Part shown: one piece after another, positions 10,643 to 21,745 of the stretch
Layout of the letters: each line of letters starts with the position of its first letter
How positions within the stretch are numbered: the first letter of the stretch is position 1
Assembly: GCA_002102555.1 (NCBI GenBank)
Contig: MCFL01000011.1
Location: forward strand, 1-64,000
DNA from: Catenaria anguillulae PL171
Lineage: Eukaryota; Blastocladiomycota; Blastocladiomycetes; Blastocladiales; Catenariaceae
Direction: 5' to 3'
DNA length: 64,000 bases
Notes under the pieces: model-generated
Seen by the model: only the letters and a program-made list of their open reading frames with translations
Told to the model about the DNA's origin: nothing
Databases searched by the model: none
Translations under genes and position numbers: made by a program

Positions 10643-11199
10643 GCAGAATGGAGATTCTGAGGTTCTTGTTGATGATAGATATGGTTTGCATCACAATTGA
10701 TGGGTGTGTTCCTTCTTTCTCCCGCACATTCTGTCATCTATTTCGACCCTTTTGTGTTGTTCTCCTTCCTGTCAATCCGTTCATCTTTCCTCCGTCACCA
10801 TCGTCTCTTGATTGTTGCACATGTTTCTCTACCCGCCATTTTCCATTCCCCAAGACTTGGACTGCATGAGTCAGTCCCCTCTTTCTGCCCTTCACCTCTC
10901 CTCTAATTGAATTGCTGTACTTTTCCTCATCACTGCACTATTCTTCTTGACTCAATGATCCTGACGACATCGTACAGCACGCCAATACCTTCTACATTCG
11001 CTCACAAGCCATGATTATGCTGGCGACGTTTCATTGATTCTTGTGAGTCTCGCGGGACGTCCAATTGCATGTCCCAGTCAACACACCCTGCACAATGCAC
11101 AAGTCACCGCCCTCGTCGCCTCGCGCCGACCCAGTTCAACTGGCCTCCTCGTCCTCGAGCTGGACCGACGCGTAGTCGCCGACATCTGACGATGCTTTG
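10643..11199. other. Intergenic, possible broken 5' end of the SET-like gene
   Basis: Mostly T/C-rich noncoding sequence. From an ATG at 11096 a frame reads MHKSPPSSPRADPVQ and meets a TAG at 11173. It would otherwise be in phase with the SET-like reading frame starting at 11200. Confidence 0.35.
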
Positions 11200-11993
11200 A
11201 TGCCAGCTGTCACGGCCGACATTGCCGCGCCAGCGGCCGGCTCACACTACTCTGACGGCGACCATCCTGAGCTGGCGACCATGCGTCGGATCGCAGCGGA
11301 GTTGACGGCGGTCAAGGGCGACATGCAGCAAGACATTGAAAGCGCAAAGGAGGACGTGAGGAAAAAGTATTGGGCGAAGAAAGTGCAATTGCTGCGTGCG
11401 CGCCAGCCAGTCTTTGCCAAGGTATGAACCTATGTACCCTCGGCTCGCCCACCTCTGAGTCCGCAGTCGGCTGACGATTGGTTTTGCATGACTCCCTTTG
11501 CCATCAGATCAAGGACTTTTGGATAAAAGTCTTCCTTTCCCACCCGCGCATCTCCCCCTTCCTCTCGCCCACCGACGACACCCCACTTCTCGCCCACCTC
11601 ATCGACGTGTCTCCAACCTCGTCCCCGAAGGCGTGCACGTGGGAATCTGTCGAACTGCGTTTCTCGCCCAATCCATTCTTTACCAACATCAAGCTCACCA
11701 TCACCAAGTCGGCTGGCGCAGGTGGCGCGTACTCGGCGACGCCTGTCGTGTAGAAGCTGGGCAAGGACTTGTTGACGACGACAGAGCGTTCGCTGGCAAA
11801 TTCAAGGAAGCGCGCTGCAGCATACGCGGGATTGCTGTCGCTGTTTGGCGAGCACGACCAACAAGTGCCAGTGAGCGAGGAGCTGGGCGAGTTGTTTGCG
11901 GCCATTGCCGAGGATGTGTATCCGGAGGCGTGGTGGGCGTATTGGAAGGCACGCGGGGTGGTGAAGGAAGAGAATGCGGGCAGGCAAGACTGA
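11200..11993 (+). pseudogene. SET/NAP-family histone chaperone with a premature stop
   Basis: NAP/SET proteins are nuclear histone chaperones. Exon 1 (11200-11421) encodes the N-terminal dimerisation helix (ELATMRRIAAELTAVKGD) and ends QPVFAK. An 86-bp intron (11422-11507, GTATGA...CATCAG) leads to exon 2, which starts IKDFWIKVFLSHPRISPFL and includes LRFSPNPFFTNIKLTITK, the core of the NAP fold. At 11751-11753 a TAG stands where SET proteins have the Trp of the WKxGKDLT motif; the next codons are KLGKDLL. The same frame then stays open for 79 codons to 11993 with SET-like C-terminal sequence (EELGELFAAIAEDVYPEAW). It reads as a recently broken gene; sequence error at one base is the alternative. 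Confidence 0.75.
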
Positions 11994-12329
11994 GTTGGGT
12001 GATGTTGGCGGGTGGTTGTTGTGTTAGCACATCTACAACGGCATGTTGACGATGCCTATTCAACCAATTCGGCCAGCACAGTCGGACACTGACGACGATT
12101 TACGACAACAATGAAGGGCAGTCACATATGTATAGATGTATGGGCACAAACAGAAGAAGAAACCATGAAATGGATGAGTGGAAGGTGAATGAAAAAGAGG
12201 ACACAACGAATGGACATATGGGTCAAGGATAAAAGAGTGCAATAAACGAAAATGAAAAACAAGAAGAGAGGAAGAGTGAGACGGGTTTAGAAAAGCAACA
12301 GCCGACAACAAAGGCATCACATTCACTTC
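11994..12329. other. Intergenic between convergent genes
   Basis: 3' flanks of the SET-like relic and of the PH-domain gene. A-rich on the plus strand; no gene seen. Confidence 0.4.
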
Positions 12330-14779
12330 TTAGGCAGTCGCCGACGTGGATGCGGGCTCCTCGGCGGCAGGCGTCTCCGGCTTCTTGCTCTCCTCCTCCT
12401 GCGCAGCCTCAACGGCGGCAACGGGCTCGGCAGCAGCAACCTCGGGCTCGGCGGCAGCGGGCTCCTCGACTTGAGCAGCCTCAGCCTCAACCTCAGCGGG
12501 CTTGGTCTCCTCCTCAACGGCCGCCTCAGCCTCGACAGCGGGAACCGCAGCGGCAACCTCATCCGACGTCTCGGGCGCCTTTTCCTCGGCCTGCACGTTC
12601 GATACGGGCGCCTCCTCATCCGCAGGCGTCACAACAACCTCAATCTCGCGTGCTTGCTGCGCAGCCACCTCGCGGTCCTTTGCCAGCTCAATCACCTCGG
12701 AAATGGCACCAATCCACGCCTCGCGCTCAGCCTCGGAGCTGGCCAAGAAGGCAACCGACTTGCGATCCGTCAACTTGACAACAAACTCATACTCGAGCTT
12801 GGCACCAGTGGGAATCGATACCTCGGACGAGTGCGTCAAGGCATAAGCCTTGAGTTGCGCGGCATCGGCAGAGTGCGTGCGCACGGCAAGCGCACCCGAC
12901 GAGTAGAGCGTGAAATGGCGGCGGTGGATCGAGCGCGTGAGCGCAGCGGGCTTGAGCAGGTAGCCAGCACGGAGCACGTCGCCAAGCGTCGACTCGGTCG
13001 TGACGGCGGCGACGGGAGCAGCAGCAGCCTCCTCCTCAGCGGGAGCGGGGGCAGCAGCTGCTGCCTCATCGGCCGACTCGTCGGCAGCAGCCTCGGCAGC
13101 CTTGCGCTCGCGGCGGAACAAGGACAAGCCGCGGCGGAGCTTCTTGGGCTTGGATGCCTTTTCCTTTTGGGGCTCAGCAGCCTCCTCAACGGGGGCCGGG
13201 GTGGCAGCAACCTCGGGCTCGGCCTCGGACACAATTTCGCCCTCGACGACAGCCGTGGGCTCAGCCTCGACCTCAACGGCGCCCTCTTCTTGCTGCTCAG
13301 CATCGGCAGCCGCAGCTTGCTCTTCGGCAACGGGCTCGGGCGACTTGGGACCGCCACGGCGGAGCGTCAACGAGGTGAAGATACCAAACAGACCAGACTC
13401 GCGCTTGGCCTTCTTGGGCGACTCCTCGGCGGCGACTTCTTCGGTTGTGGCGGCAGCGGTCTCTTCCTCTGCAGGAGCAGCAGCAGCGGCGGCCTCTTCT
13501 TGAGCAGGGGCGGCAGCCTCCTCGGCAGCAGGTGCCTCGGTCTCGGTGGCAGCGGGCTGCTCTTCGGCGGCATCGACCTCGGGCTCGGCAACAACGTCAC
13601 CGTCAACCTCGGCCTTTGTGTCGGGCTTGGAGGGCTTGCGGCGGAGAGTGTGGGTCAAGCGACCAAAGCTATGAAAATCAAGTGACATGTCAGAAACGCA
13701 AAAAGGAACGCTTTTGTGGCAAGGATACGCACAAGTTGAGCTTCTTGTCGCCCTCAACAGCCTTGTCCTTGTGCTCCACCTCGACGGGTGCGGCCTCCTT
13801 TTCGACGGTAGCGGCCTCGGTGGCCTCTTCGGCAGCCTTGGGCGCCTCCTCTTGAGTAGCAGCGGGCTCAGCCTCCACCTCCTTTTCGGCGGTCAAGGCC
13901 TCCTCGGCGGCGGCCGTTTCCTTGACGGCGGCCACATCTTCCTCAGCGGGAGCGACGGCAGCGGCATCGGACTCGACAATGGCGATTTCGACCTTTTCGT
14001 CAGCAACGGCCTCGGTCTCTGTGGCCGCGGGCTCTGGCGACTTGGGCGACTTGCCCTTACCGTTCTTGGACTTGAAGATGCGAGCAAAGATGGGCGACTT
14101 GGATCCATCCTTGGACGACTTGCCCGACTTGGAGGCCGTGGTGGCTTCCGACGTCTCGATGGCGGCGGGTGCAGCAGCAGCCTCTTCTTGAGCTTCAGCG
14201 GCAGTGGACTCCTCTGTTGGAAGCGTTCCACGTGTGTAAGTGGCAGGTAACGCGGAGTGGAGGCGTGGGAACAACAATTAAGTGGCGTTTTGACGTACCA
14301 GCAGTGGCGGCAGCAGCCTCCTCAACCTCCGCTGGGGCGGCAGCCTCCTCAGCCTCAGCCTTTTCCTCAGTGGCCTCTTGTTGCTCGGCCGGGGGAGCAG
14401 TAGCGGCCTCAGACTCGGTTGCAGCAGCGGCCTCAGACTGCTTTGCAGCCTCGGCCGCAACCTGCTCACCAATTTGCGCTACCTCTTCAGGCTTGAGCAC
14501 CTTTGAGCGGCGGAACAGCGAGCCAAACAGACCGGCGCCCGACGAGGCCTTCTTGGACTTCTTGAGCGGAGCCTCTTCGGTTGCGGCCGGGGCAGCGGCC
14601 GCCTCCTCTTCGGCGGGAGCGGCAGCGGCAGAGTCGGCGGCAGCGGGCGTTGTCTCGCCTTCGGGGGCGGGCGACTCGGCCTCCGTGGGCTTGGAGGCGG
14701 GCTCGTCAACGGCCGGGGCGGCAGCGACGGGCTCGAGGGTCGGGACGGCAAGTGGGGTCTTGGATTCGACAGCAGACAT
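12330..14779 (-). CDS. Ala/Glu-rich PH-domain protein with five basic amphipathic motifs
   Basis: Three exons: 14299-14779, 13733-14213 and 12330-13668. The introns are 85 bp (GTACGT donor) and 64 bp (GTGCGT donor), and both junctions keep frame. The 766-residue product is dominated by Ala/Glu/Pro repeats. A PH domain lies at about 551-650 (GYLLKPAALTRSIHRRHFTL ... EREAWIGAISEV, with the invariant C-terminal Trp). PH domains bind phosphoinositides or proteins at membranes. Five short basic hydrophobic motifs punctuate the acidic linkers near residues 82, 198, 321, 410 and 498: GLFGSLFRR, IFARIFKSK, FGRLTHTLRRK, GLFGIFTSLTLRR and GLSLFRR. Several are followed by KSPEP. They look like repeated membrane- or partner-binding elements. 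The specific function is unknown; an eisosome-like or cortical scaffold role is only a guess. Confidence 0.82.
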
Positions 14780-15957
14780 GGTTGCGATGGTGGTAAATAA
14801 TGATGGTGGATGGGTGGGAGAGAGTGAAGTGGGACAAAAAGGCGGCAGTGGGGTAAATGGGGAAAGGAGTCTAGTAAATAGTAAGTCGAGTGTGTGTGGT
14901 AATAGGGGGGATGTTGCGCTGCGTTTTTGCTGGGATAACCTGTGCTTTTAGGGATGGCGGGGGCGACGGCAACCTTTTGACGTATGTCCGTTTGGTGTGG
15001 GAAACCTTTTCGAAAAGAGGCGGCGCGATGATGAGTGGAATGAGTGGTGCACGCAAAATGACACACAGAATGAGGTGGCGCTCTTTTGCCTCTGCTGATT
15101 TCCTCCATTCTGATCACAGGCAAGCCTCCCAATCGCCTGTTGCATGCACTGCCAGCCCCACTCTTGCTTATTTTTGGTGACCGGTCGACTCACATTGTCG
15201 CAATTTCTACCCTTGCTTTTTCACACCACTCGTGAGCGATGTTGACTCCTATGCCTGCTCATTGATCAGCGATATGTCGCCTTGGTCCTTGGGCCTTGGG
15301 CCAGCGTACATAAAAGCAAGCACGCATCTGCCGTGGAACGGACCACCCCTCTGATCGGTGATCGGCAAATTTACATGCAAATGTCTCATCAAGCGCAATC
15401 GACGCGTGACCCGCTTCTTTCATCAAGCCTTTGACCCGCGCCTCCTTCATTAGGTCATTTCATTTTCGCTCAAATACACATACGAACTGGGCAATAGCAC
15501 TATCAAATGACAGCTTTCGCTTGCGATCGATCGATCGCTGGGCTCACCCAGAGACAGTGTGATTCGTTCCCTTGTGGTTGCAATAGACGTGCTTCGTCGG
15601 TCCACACGAGTGGCATCCCAGCTTGACATTTGCAGCCAGTACACATCAGGTACCAGGCCGTCGCATGCGGGGAAACACCTCAGTCTGAGAACACCACCAA
15701 AAAGCTTTGTCAGACGTCGACCGGTCTACATACACTGTCAAGTGACTCGCTCCGCCAAATGAAGACGAGAGCGAGCGGGGATGAGATGGATAGGCATGGA
15801 TAACGTGTATGAAAGAATGAAAAAAAAAGACACAACTTGTTTATACATGTGCACTGTATGATGGTGGGGTGGTGGTGAATAAACGTTCAAAGAAATACAA
15901 AACCGAAACGAAATCATAGGGAATCAACTCTCACCTCGTTGCTGTGGCTCTTGTCAC
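14780..15957. other. Intergenic, nothing recognised
   Basis: Contains the promoter side of the PH-domain gene (C/T-rich on its coding strand just upstream of the start) and the 3' flank of the next minus-strand gene. No gene-like open frame. Confidence 0.4.
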
Positions 15958-18564
15958 TCACCCCATCCACGTCCTGACCTTAATTGCCCTCGCCACCATG
16001 GACCCGGGCCCTCTTGGCCGCCCCGCCGACGACCCCTGCGGCGATGCATCGCCCGCGGCCTCACTGCCATTGACGCGACTTGCTGTGCCGATTGATGACG
16101 GCATGAATCCACTCAGCACGCTTGCCACCCTGGACGGTGTTGCAGTCCCGGTTGCAGATCTGCCAGACACGGACGGCGCGCTGCTCCCACCAGACACAAC
16201 AGACGCAGCGTCCGCATGCTTGATCCGGACAACCCGGCCGCCGCTCACACCCGACACGACCGACGTCGAGTCTGGCAACAGCGTGGGCGACGATAAACTT
16301 GACGACGCCGGGCCGCCGCCGCCTACGCCCGAACCTGAACCTGACAAGATGGACCTTGCAGCCGTATCCTCGTCCGCGTCATCATGCAACACGACCCGCG
16401 GCATGGATCCCGTACGTGCGCCTGCTCCACTGCCCTGCGTCGCTTGCTGATACGCCATATGCATCCTGTACTTTTCCTCCAAGCTGAGGCCCGCAGGATA
16501 CACCATGCCGCCGCCCACGCCTGCCGCACGGCCCAATGCCGATGCCGACGCGTTAGGACCCAATACGGACGACGACCTTGCGCCGCCGCCGCCCGCGCCG
16601 TCCGACGACGCAAACGACCGCGATGACGAGACGCGCGAGTAATTGGACCGGGTGCTTGACGCATCCGATCGGATATCTACCAAGTCCTCGTCCACCGAGT
16701 GCCCGTCACTGGCGGGCCCGCCACGCCCAGGGTAGTACCCTGACGGGTGTCGGGACGCGACGGCAGGACTCGCCAATCTGCTTGCACTTGTGAGTGTGGT
16801 GGGCGAACCAGGCATGCTGGTGGCCACGTGCATTTGCGCATCCACCACCATTTCACGGACTTCGCCCATGGGCACGCCTGTTTCCGAGCACAGTTGCATC
16901 ACGGTATCTTTGCACCGTTGGATCACAAGGCATTGCTCGAGCTGGTGCTTGCGTGCTGCGGCCGCGGTCGCCGTGGCGCCGGTACCTGCTGGCGCGTGAT
17001 GTGACGGCGGCGCAAGGTCGAGCACGGCGCCCAGGCCCAGCACGCCAAACCCAGAGGGGGTGCGTGTGAGCGACAGGGGCGAGGGCGAGCGGGCCGATGT
17101 GATGCGGGACGACGATACGGTGGATGACGAGGTGCGGCGGGATGTTGGTGAAAGTAAGTCGGAGGGTGCGGGCGGGGGCGTCGAGTCGAGCAAGTGAATG
17201 TGGTAAGCGAGCGATTTCACGAGCGAGTGCAATTGCCCAGCACTGCTGCCAGCAGTCGATGCAGCAGTGGACGATGCGATCGATGAACAGGTCGAAAGCT
17301 GTCTGCCGCGCGCAGCCATGGGAGCTGCCGGAACGGATTGAGCGGCGGGCATGACGATTTTCGGAACCACGTCGGCCTCAATTTCGCTCACCTCATCGTC
17401 CTCGTCACCCTCGCCAAAATCCACGCTCGTCACGGACCCACTCCCGTCATCATCATAATCATCCTCTACACTCACGCTCTCCATGTCCCCACGATTCCGA
17501 TTGACTGCCCTGCGCGCATCATACAACATGCGATGCGTGCGATCGCACATGCGTGCAAGCAACTTGTGATGGTCCTGAATCTTTTCCTCGGACACGGGCT
17601 CATACCATGACATGGTTTGCGGGTCTGCAACGCTCACTTCGTCTTGGTCTTGGTCTTGGTCGTGCAAGTGCGCAACCAGCTCGGCCTCTTCCTTCCCGAC
17701 CTTGGCCGCCAGCCTCGCCACGTGTTCCTCGAGCTGCGCAATGAACCGCGCTTGTTGCGCCACAGTGGCTTGCAGGTCCGAGTTGAGCACGGCAAGCGTG
17801 TCGTTGGTGATTTGTAGGTCGAGCAGGTGCCGGTGCAGTTTGTGCGGGTGGTGCGTGGCCGTGGTCCATGCGGGCGAGGAGGTGTGTGGCGAGGAGGAGG
17901 TATAGTGGGCGCGGCATGAGGCACAGGGAAAGTCGGTTGGTGGTTGAGGAGGGGATGGAGATGAGGAGGCGGAGGTCGGCTCGGCTGGACCCGGAACAGG
18001 TTGCGGTTGAGATGTGGGTGGTGGGAGTGCAGGCAAGGCCGGAGTATCCGGTGCGGGTGTGTACGTGGAAGAAGCAGATGCACCCGAGTTGGCTTGTCGT
18101 GGGCGTGACCGAGACCGGTTGGATGCGCGCGTTGTGGACCGCGACGGCCGTTTGGATGACGACCCCGCCGATGACGAAACCACAGAGCTTGACACGGAGT
18201 TTGCGCGAGTCGGTGTACTGGGCGGGGGCTGCGGTGATCGGCTGGCAAACGATTTGGTTGTTTGCATGTAAGATGGGATGGGCGTGGGCGGCGCCAGTAC
18301 CGACGGGGTGGGAGCGGGCGGTGGTGGAGATTTGGGTTCGCGGGGAGACGAGGCTGGCAGCGGAAACGATGATGAGGCTGTGGGCGACAACAAGGTGGTA
18401 GTTGTTGTTGTAGCCGGGTGACCATCATCGAGCGGTAATGAGAGCGACTGCGACTGAAAGAGTGGTGGTGGCACCGAGGCAGTGCGCACGGTCGGGCGGG
18501 TTGGCGTGGTCATGGTGGCGGCGGCGGCGGCGGCGGGTCCAGGAGATGCGGATGCGGACAGCAT
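15958..18564 (-). CDS. Ser/Pro-rich protein with a central coiled coil, unrecognised
   Basis: Single exon of 868 residues from the ATG at 18564 (MLSASASPG). A later ATG starting MTTPTRP is an alternative. Residues 1 to about 235 are Ser/Pro/Thr-rich with a basic stretch (SKRPSRSTTRASNRSRSRPR). Residues about 242-315 form a leucine-rich coiled coil (LLDLQITNDTLAVLNSDLQA, then FIAQLEEHVARLAAKV), followed by a DQDQDQD run and a conserved-looking block SWYEPVSEEKIQDHHKLLA. An acidic patch (DDYDDDGSG, EGDEDDEVSE) and long Ser/Gly/Ala-rich tails complete it. The composition suggests a cytoskeletal or signalling scaffold, but no domain is identifiable. Confidence 0.7.
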   Translation of the reverse strand: MLSASASPGPAAAAAATMTTPTRPTVRTASVPPPLFQSQSLSLPLDDGHPATTTTTTLLSPTASSSFPLPASSPREPKSPPPPAPTPSVLAPPTPIPSYMQTTKSFASRSPQPPPSTPTRANSVSSSVVSSSAGSSSKRPSRSTTRASNRSRSRPRQANSGASASSTYTPAPDTPALPALPPPTSQPQPVPGPAEPTSASSSPSPPQPPTDFPCASCRAHYTSSSPHTSSPAWTTATHHPHKLHRHLLDLQITNDTLAVLNSDLQATVAQQARFIAQLEEHVARLAAKVGKEEAELVAHLHDQDQDQDEVSVADPQTMSWYEPVSEEKIQDHHKLLARMCDRTHRMLYDARRAVNRNRGDMESVSVEDDYDDDGSGSVTSVDFGEGDEDDEVSEIEADVVPKIVMPAAQSVPAAPMAARGRQLSTCSSIASSTAASTAGSSAGQLHSLVKSLAYHIHLLDSTPPPAPSDLLSPTSRRTSSSTVSSSRITSARSPSPLSLTRTPSGFGVLGLGAVLDLAPPSHHAPAGTGATATAAAARKHQLEQCLVIQRCKDTVMQLCSETGVPMGEVREMVVDAQMHVATSMPGSPTTLTSASRLASPAVASRHPSGYYPGRGGPASDGHSVDEDLVDIRSDASSTRSNYSRVSSSRSFASSDGAGGGGARSSSVLGPNASASALGRAAGVGGGMVYPAGLSLEEKYRMHMAYQQATQGSGAGARTGSMPRVVLHDDADEDTAARSILSGSGSGVGGGGPASSSLSSPTLLPDSTSVVSGVSGGRVVRIKHADAASVVSGGSSAPSVSGRSATGTATPSRVASVLSGFMPSSIGTASRVNGSEAAGDASPQGSSAGRPRGPGSMVARAIKVRTWMG

Positions 18565-19142
18565 TGCTGATGTGTCGATCAATGTTCTATATCTATGACT
18601 ATTCGAGTCTCAATGGCCTGCCATACCCAAATCCAAATGGTATGGTGGTACGCTGCGGCGGCGGTTGTGGAGCCGGATCAAGCAGGCGCGGCGATGTCTG
18701 AATCGATGCCTGTGCCAGGTAATGGCCCGGTGCGCTCCCGGGCTATCGCTATTGCTGAGGAGCGCGAGAGGGAGAGAAGCCGGGGCCAAGCAAGTGCGGC
18801 TCAGCGGCGGCAGCTGGTGGCTGGGGGAGCAAGGTTGCCTTGGTGCCGGGCGGGACAAAAGACCGAGGGCCCGCGGCCAAGCGGAAGCAGCGATGGATAG
18901 TAGAGGGCGTGCCGAGTTGAATGCGCCGAGTCGCTTGCCGGCGGTATTCATTTATCATGTGCTCTTCATGTGCCTATACTTCATCATATTTCTTTGGCAT
19001 CATTTGAATCACGCCTCAACGCTTTTTGAAAAGAGCCGTTAACTTTGCTGTGCATAGTTTGAGACTGGGGCCGATTCTTCCATGTGTACAGGTACGTAGG
19101 ATGATTTCACATTAATGCATCAAAGAAAGTAAGTGTATCGAC
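18565..19142. other. Intergenic, nothing recognised
   Basis: Upstream of the coiled-coil gene and downstream of the next minus-strand gene. Short GC-rich open frames only. Confidence 0.4.
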
Positions 19143-20473
19143 CTACACATGCTTTGACCGCCTCACCAGCTCTTCCACCACCTCCTGTCCCTCGGCCCCA
19201 CCCCTCTCCCCAACTGCATCCAATGCCTCGGGTACCTCACCCACCAACCGCCTTGCCGACTCGGAACTCACCTCGCAACACACAGCCGCCACCATTCCGA
19301 CTGGCAACTGGTACATGACGGCCACCTCGCACCACAAATCGATTGCCCCCTGGACCCGCTTGTCGGCCTTGCGAGCCCTGACCAGCGCACCAACCACTTG
19401 CGGCCACCCGCCCGGCGGCAGTTGCGCAGCCAGCCGAATCCATTTGCTCGCCAAATTGTCCTCCTTGTTCACGGCCAAGCTCGGCCAAACCACCGCAAAC
19501 AAGTGATACAGGTCGTGTGCGTGCGCGCACACAATCGCTTGCCACGCCGGTCCGACTTGCGACAGCGTCAGCAGACACTCGACACATGCCAAGACGCCCA
19601 CTTCCCACTCGAGCGTGATCTTTTGGTTGCTGCCCGTCATCACTTGAACTATGTACGCAACAAGCGCACGCACGCCCGCACGGTCCACGACCGGAAACTC
19701 GGCGTCGCCCGTGTCTACATCGCCCAGTGCCATGCGCTTGTGCGTGATCCATACGAGCTGCGAGAAAGCACCCAGCGTGGCTGCAAATAGTCGCGCGTTG
19801 AGCGTGTGTGTGGCAATGAAGAGGAGGTGGGCGAGCGAGGTGTTGTCGAGCAAGGCAGACAGGAGCGGAAGGAGGGTCGCGAGTGAGGTGGACGAGTGGA
19901 CGGATACAAGTGTTTGAATGAGGCGTAGAGACGTGAGCAAAAGTGATGGGTCGGCCTCGTTGTGCAGGGAAAACACAGCCAGCGGGACGAGTGGGTGAGG
20001 TGGCGACAGCAGCGTTGATGAGGAGGTCTGGAAGCGGCACAGGTTGATGAGGATGGAAAGGCAGCGCTCCTGTTGTTTTCCAAACAAAATCCGACATGTC
20101 AGGCTTGCAGTAAGGTCATGCCAGTTACGCAAGATGCCGTATGTACCCGAATCTGCTCCAATGCACCGACCACTGTCTCCTCATTCCCGCTTGCAATCCC
20201 AACCTGCTCGGGCGGCGCAACCAGCGTTGCCTCAGCCAACACTTTGCATACGAGATCTGCGCCGCCCGCGTCGATAAACCCCATGGCCGCCGAATCAGAC
20301 GTGCACGAGGCCACAGTCCAGTCGAGCACCACATGGAGCTCGAGGGTCACAGGTGCAAAGGCTTGTGCAGGATCTTGGGCGCGGGCCAGCGTCAGCGTCC
20401 ATGCGCCTTCGTCGCCCTGCTCAGATATGAGTTTGGACAAGTTCCGAAGGGCGGTGCGGGTTGTGGAGTTCAT
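19143..20473 (-). CDS. Uncharacterised armadillo-like helical protein
   Basis: Two exons, 20147-20473 and 19143-20069, separated by a 77-bp intron (GTACAT donor, AACAG acceptor) that joins LEQIR to ERCLSILINLC in frame. The ATG at 20473 gives 417 residues. Codons upstream stay open but lack an ATG. The protein is almost entirely Leu/Ala-rich helix pairs (SILINLCRF, LLLTSLRLIQTLVSV, LLPLLSALLDN, VGVLACVECLLTL), the pattern of armadillo or HEAT-like folds. The order of helices recalls the SAAL1 family, but the resemblance is too weak to name it. No signal peptide or membrane segment is seen. Confidence 0.68.
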
Positions 20474-20821
20474 TGTGCAGGCGGAAGTCAACGGTGGACA
20501 ATAATTGTGAGCATGTGCTTGAGCATGGACATGGACATTTCATTGGGTCATTTCGGCGACAGTCAATACCCGATGGCGGAGATGGAAGCGGAAGTGTGTA
20601 AGACACTGATCTGTCGAGCCTTGGCCTGCGCCAAGCTGGCACTGTAGAGTCCCGCGACTTGTGCGGACCTCACTCACCGACCGGCTCATGCCCTGCCCTC
20701 CACCCACACTTTCCGCAGACGGCCGCAAACTGCCGCAAGCGACACAATACGACACCGAAAAAAAAACCACTCAGTTTTCCTTTACAGTCATAGGGTTAGT
20801 CCACATGACTTTGCTCACTAA
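20474..20821. other. Intergenic, upstream of the helical gene and tRNA-Leu
   Basis: Nothing recognised apart from an A-rich run at 20757-20767. Confidence 0.4.
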
Positions 20822-20903
20822 GGTGTGATGGCCGAGTGGTCTAAGGCGTAGGTCTCAAGTTCCTATGGAGCAATCCGCGTGGGTTCGAATCCCACTCGCA
20901 CCA
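20822..20903 (+). tRNA. tRNA-Leu(CAA)
   Basis: The acceptor stem GGTGTGA pairs with TCGCACC, with discriminator A at 20903. The D-arm reads GGCCGAGTGGTCTAAGGC, the anticodon loop CTCAAGT gives CAA, and a long variable arm typical of Leu is present. The T-arm is GTGGGTTCGAATCCCAC. No intron. A TTTTT run follows as a likely Pol III terminator. Confidence 0.93.
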
Positions 20904-20954
20904 TCAGTTTTTGCACTCATTCTGCAATTACGGTTTGGCAAAAATCGCGATTCG

Positions 20955-20990
20955 CCGCACTCCCATGTTCGAACCCCGCGTGCATCGACC
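20955..20990 (+). repeat. tRNA 3'-half-like relic 1
   Basis: Contains CATGTTCGAACCCCGCGTGC, a B-box-like T-arm followed by an acceptor-like end ending GTGCATCG. No 5' half is seen. It resembles the relics at 21130-21166 and 63539-63576. Confidence 0.4.
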
Positions 20991-21672
20991 CGGGACCGGC
21001 CGTAAAGAAGGAAAACCACCCTTTTATGCAGGATTCAGAAGCGCAGTGTCGGTTTCCATGCGTTCCCACTTTCCGGGCCATTTTTTTATGCCATTCTCGA
21101 GTGTATCAGGCAATTGGCAAAATCACAAAACACTCGCAGGCCCAAGTTCGAAACTCGGGTGCATCGTTGATTCCCTTTTTCGAATCTGAAAGAATCCTGC
21201 TGGATTCTGGACTCCCGTTCGCACCGCATCTCGAGGGTTCCCCCAGTCGGCACGCCGGCCTTTCGGGCGATACTCGCTACACTTTCCAAATGCGAAAACA
21301 AATCAGGGCAATCAGGCGCGTCCCGATTCGAAGACGGGACCTTGACCATCCGCCAACACTAAATCGATTGGGAAACATTCAGTTTTGGTCCAAATCGCAT
21401 GCCGACTGCTTCAGAACTTTCCCTACTCGCTCAGCTATCATATCCACCAGATGGCAAGTGACTCAGGTGACGGCAAGCCGGTTTCCCAGTCAAAAGTGTT
21501 CACTTTCCTCGAGCATCGATTGCCGAAGCATTTCTGGGCGGATTTACGCCATTTTTGTACACGCGCACGCTCAGACATCTGCTTTACAAGCTTGCAGGCG
21601 CGGCTTGCGCCGTGGACTCTATTCAATGCATGTAATTCAAAATCTGCAAAAAATCACCATGGAACAACAAGA
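20991..21672. other. Inter-tRNA spacer
   Basis: No protein gene supported. Apart from the tRNA-like relics it holds only short open frames with frequent codon bias changes. Confidence 0.4.
21130..21166 (+). repeat. tRNA 3'-half-like relic 2
   Basis: ACACTCGCAGGCCCAAGTTC continues into a T-arm-like stem and GTGCATCG. The order of elements is the same as in relic 1 and in 63539-63576. Confidence 0.4.
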
Positions 21673-21745
21673 GGACCTATGGCCAAATGGATAAGGCGCC
21701 TGACTACGGATCAGGAGATTCCAGGTTCGATCCCTGGTAGGTTCG
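21673..21745 (+). tRNA. tRNA-Arg(ACG), copy 1
   Basis: The acceptor GGACCTA pairs with TAGGTTC (two G-U/A-U adjusted pairs), discriminator G. The anticodon stem CCTGA/TCAGG encloses CTACGGA, giving ACG. The T-arm is CCAGGTTCGATCCCTGG. A run of nine T follows as terminator. The same 73-base gene occurs on the minus strand at 63386-63458. Confidence 0.93.

Noticed and set aside
11173-11753. Reading in-frame TAG codons as sense (alternative genetic code, as in some aphelids)
   Set aside because: TAA, TAG and TGA all terminate well-conserved genes here (GCV2, ABCC and STK32, ECD and MCM2), so the standard code applies.
12471-13685. 404-residue Leu/Gly-rich open frame antisense to the PH-domain gene
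   Set aside because: It is the complement of Ala/Glu-rich codons and crosses the real exon without its own structure.
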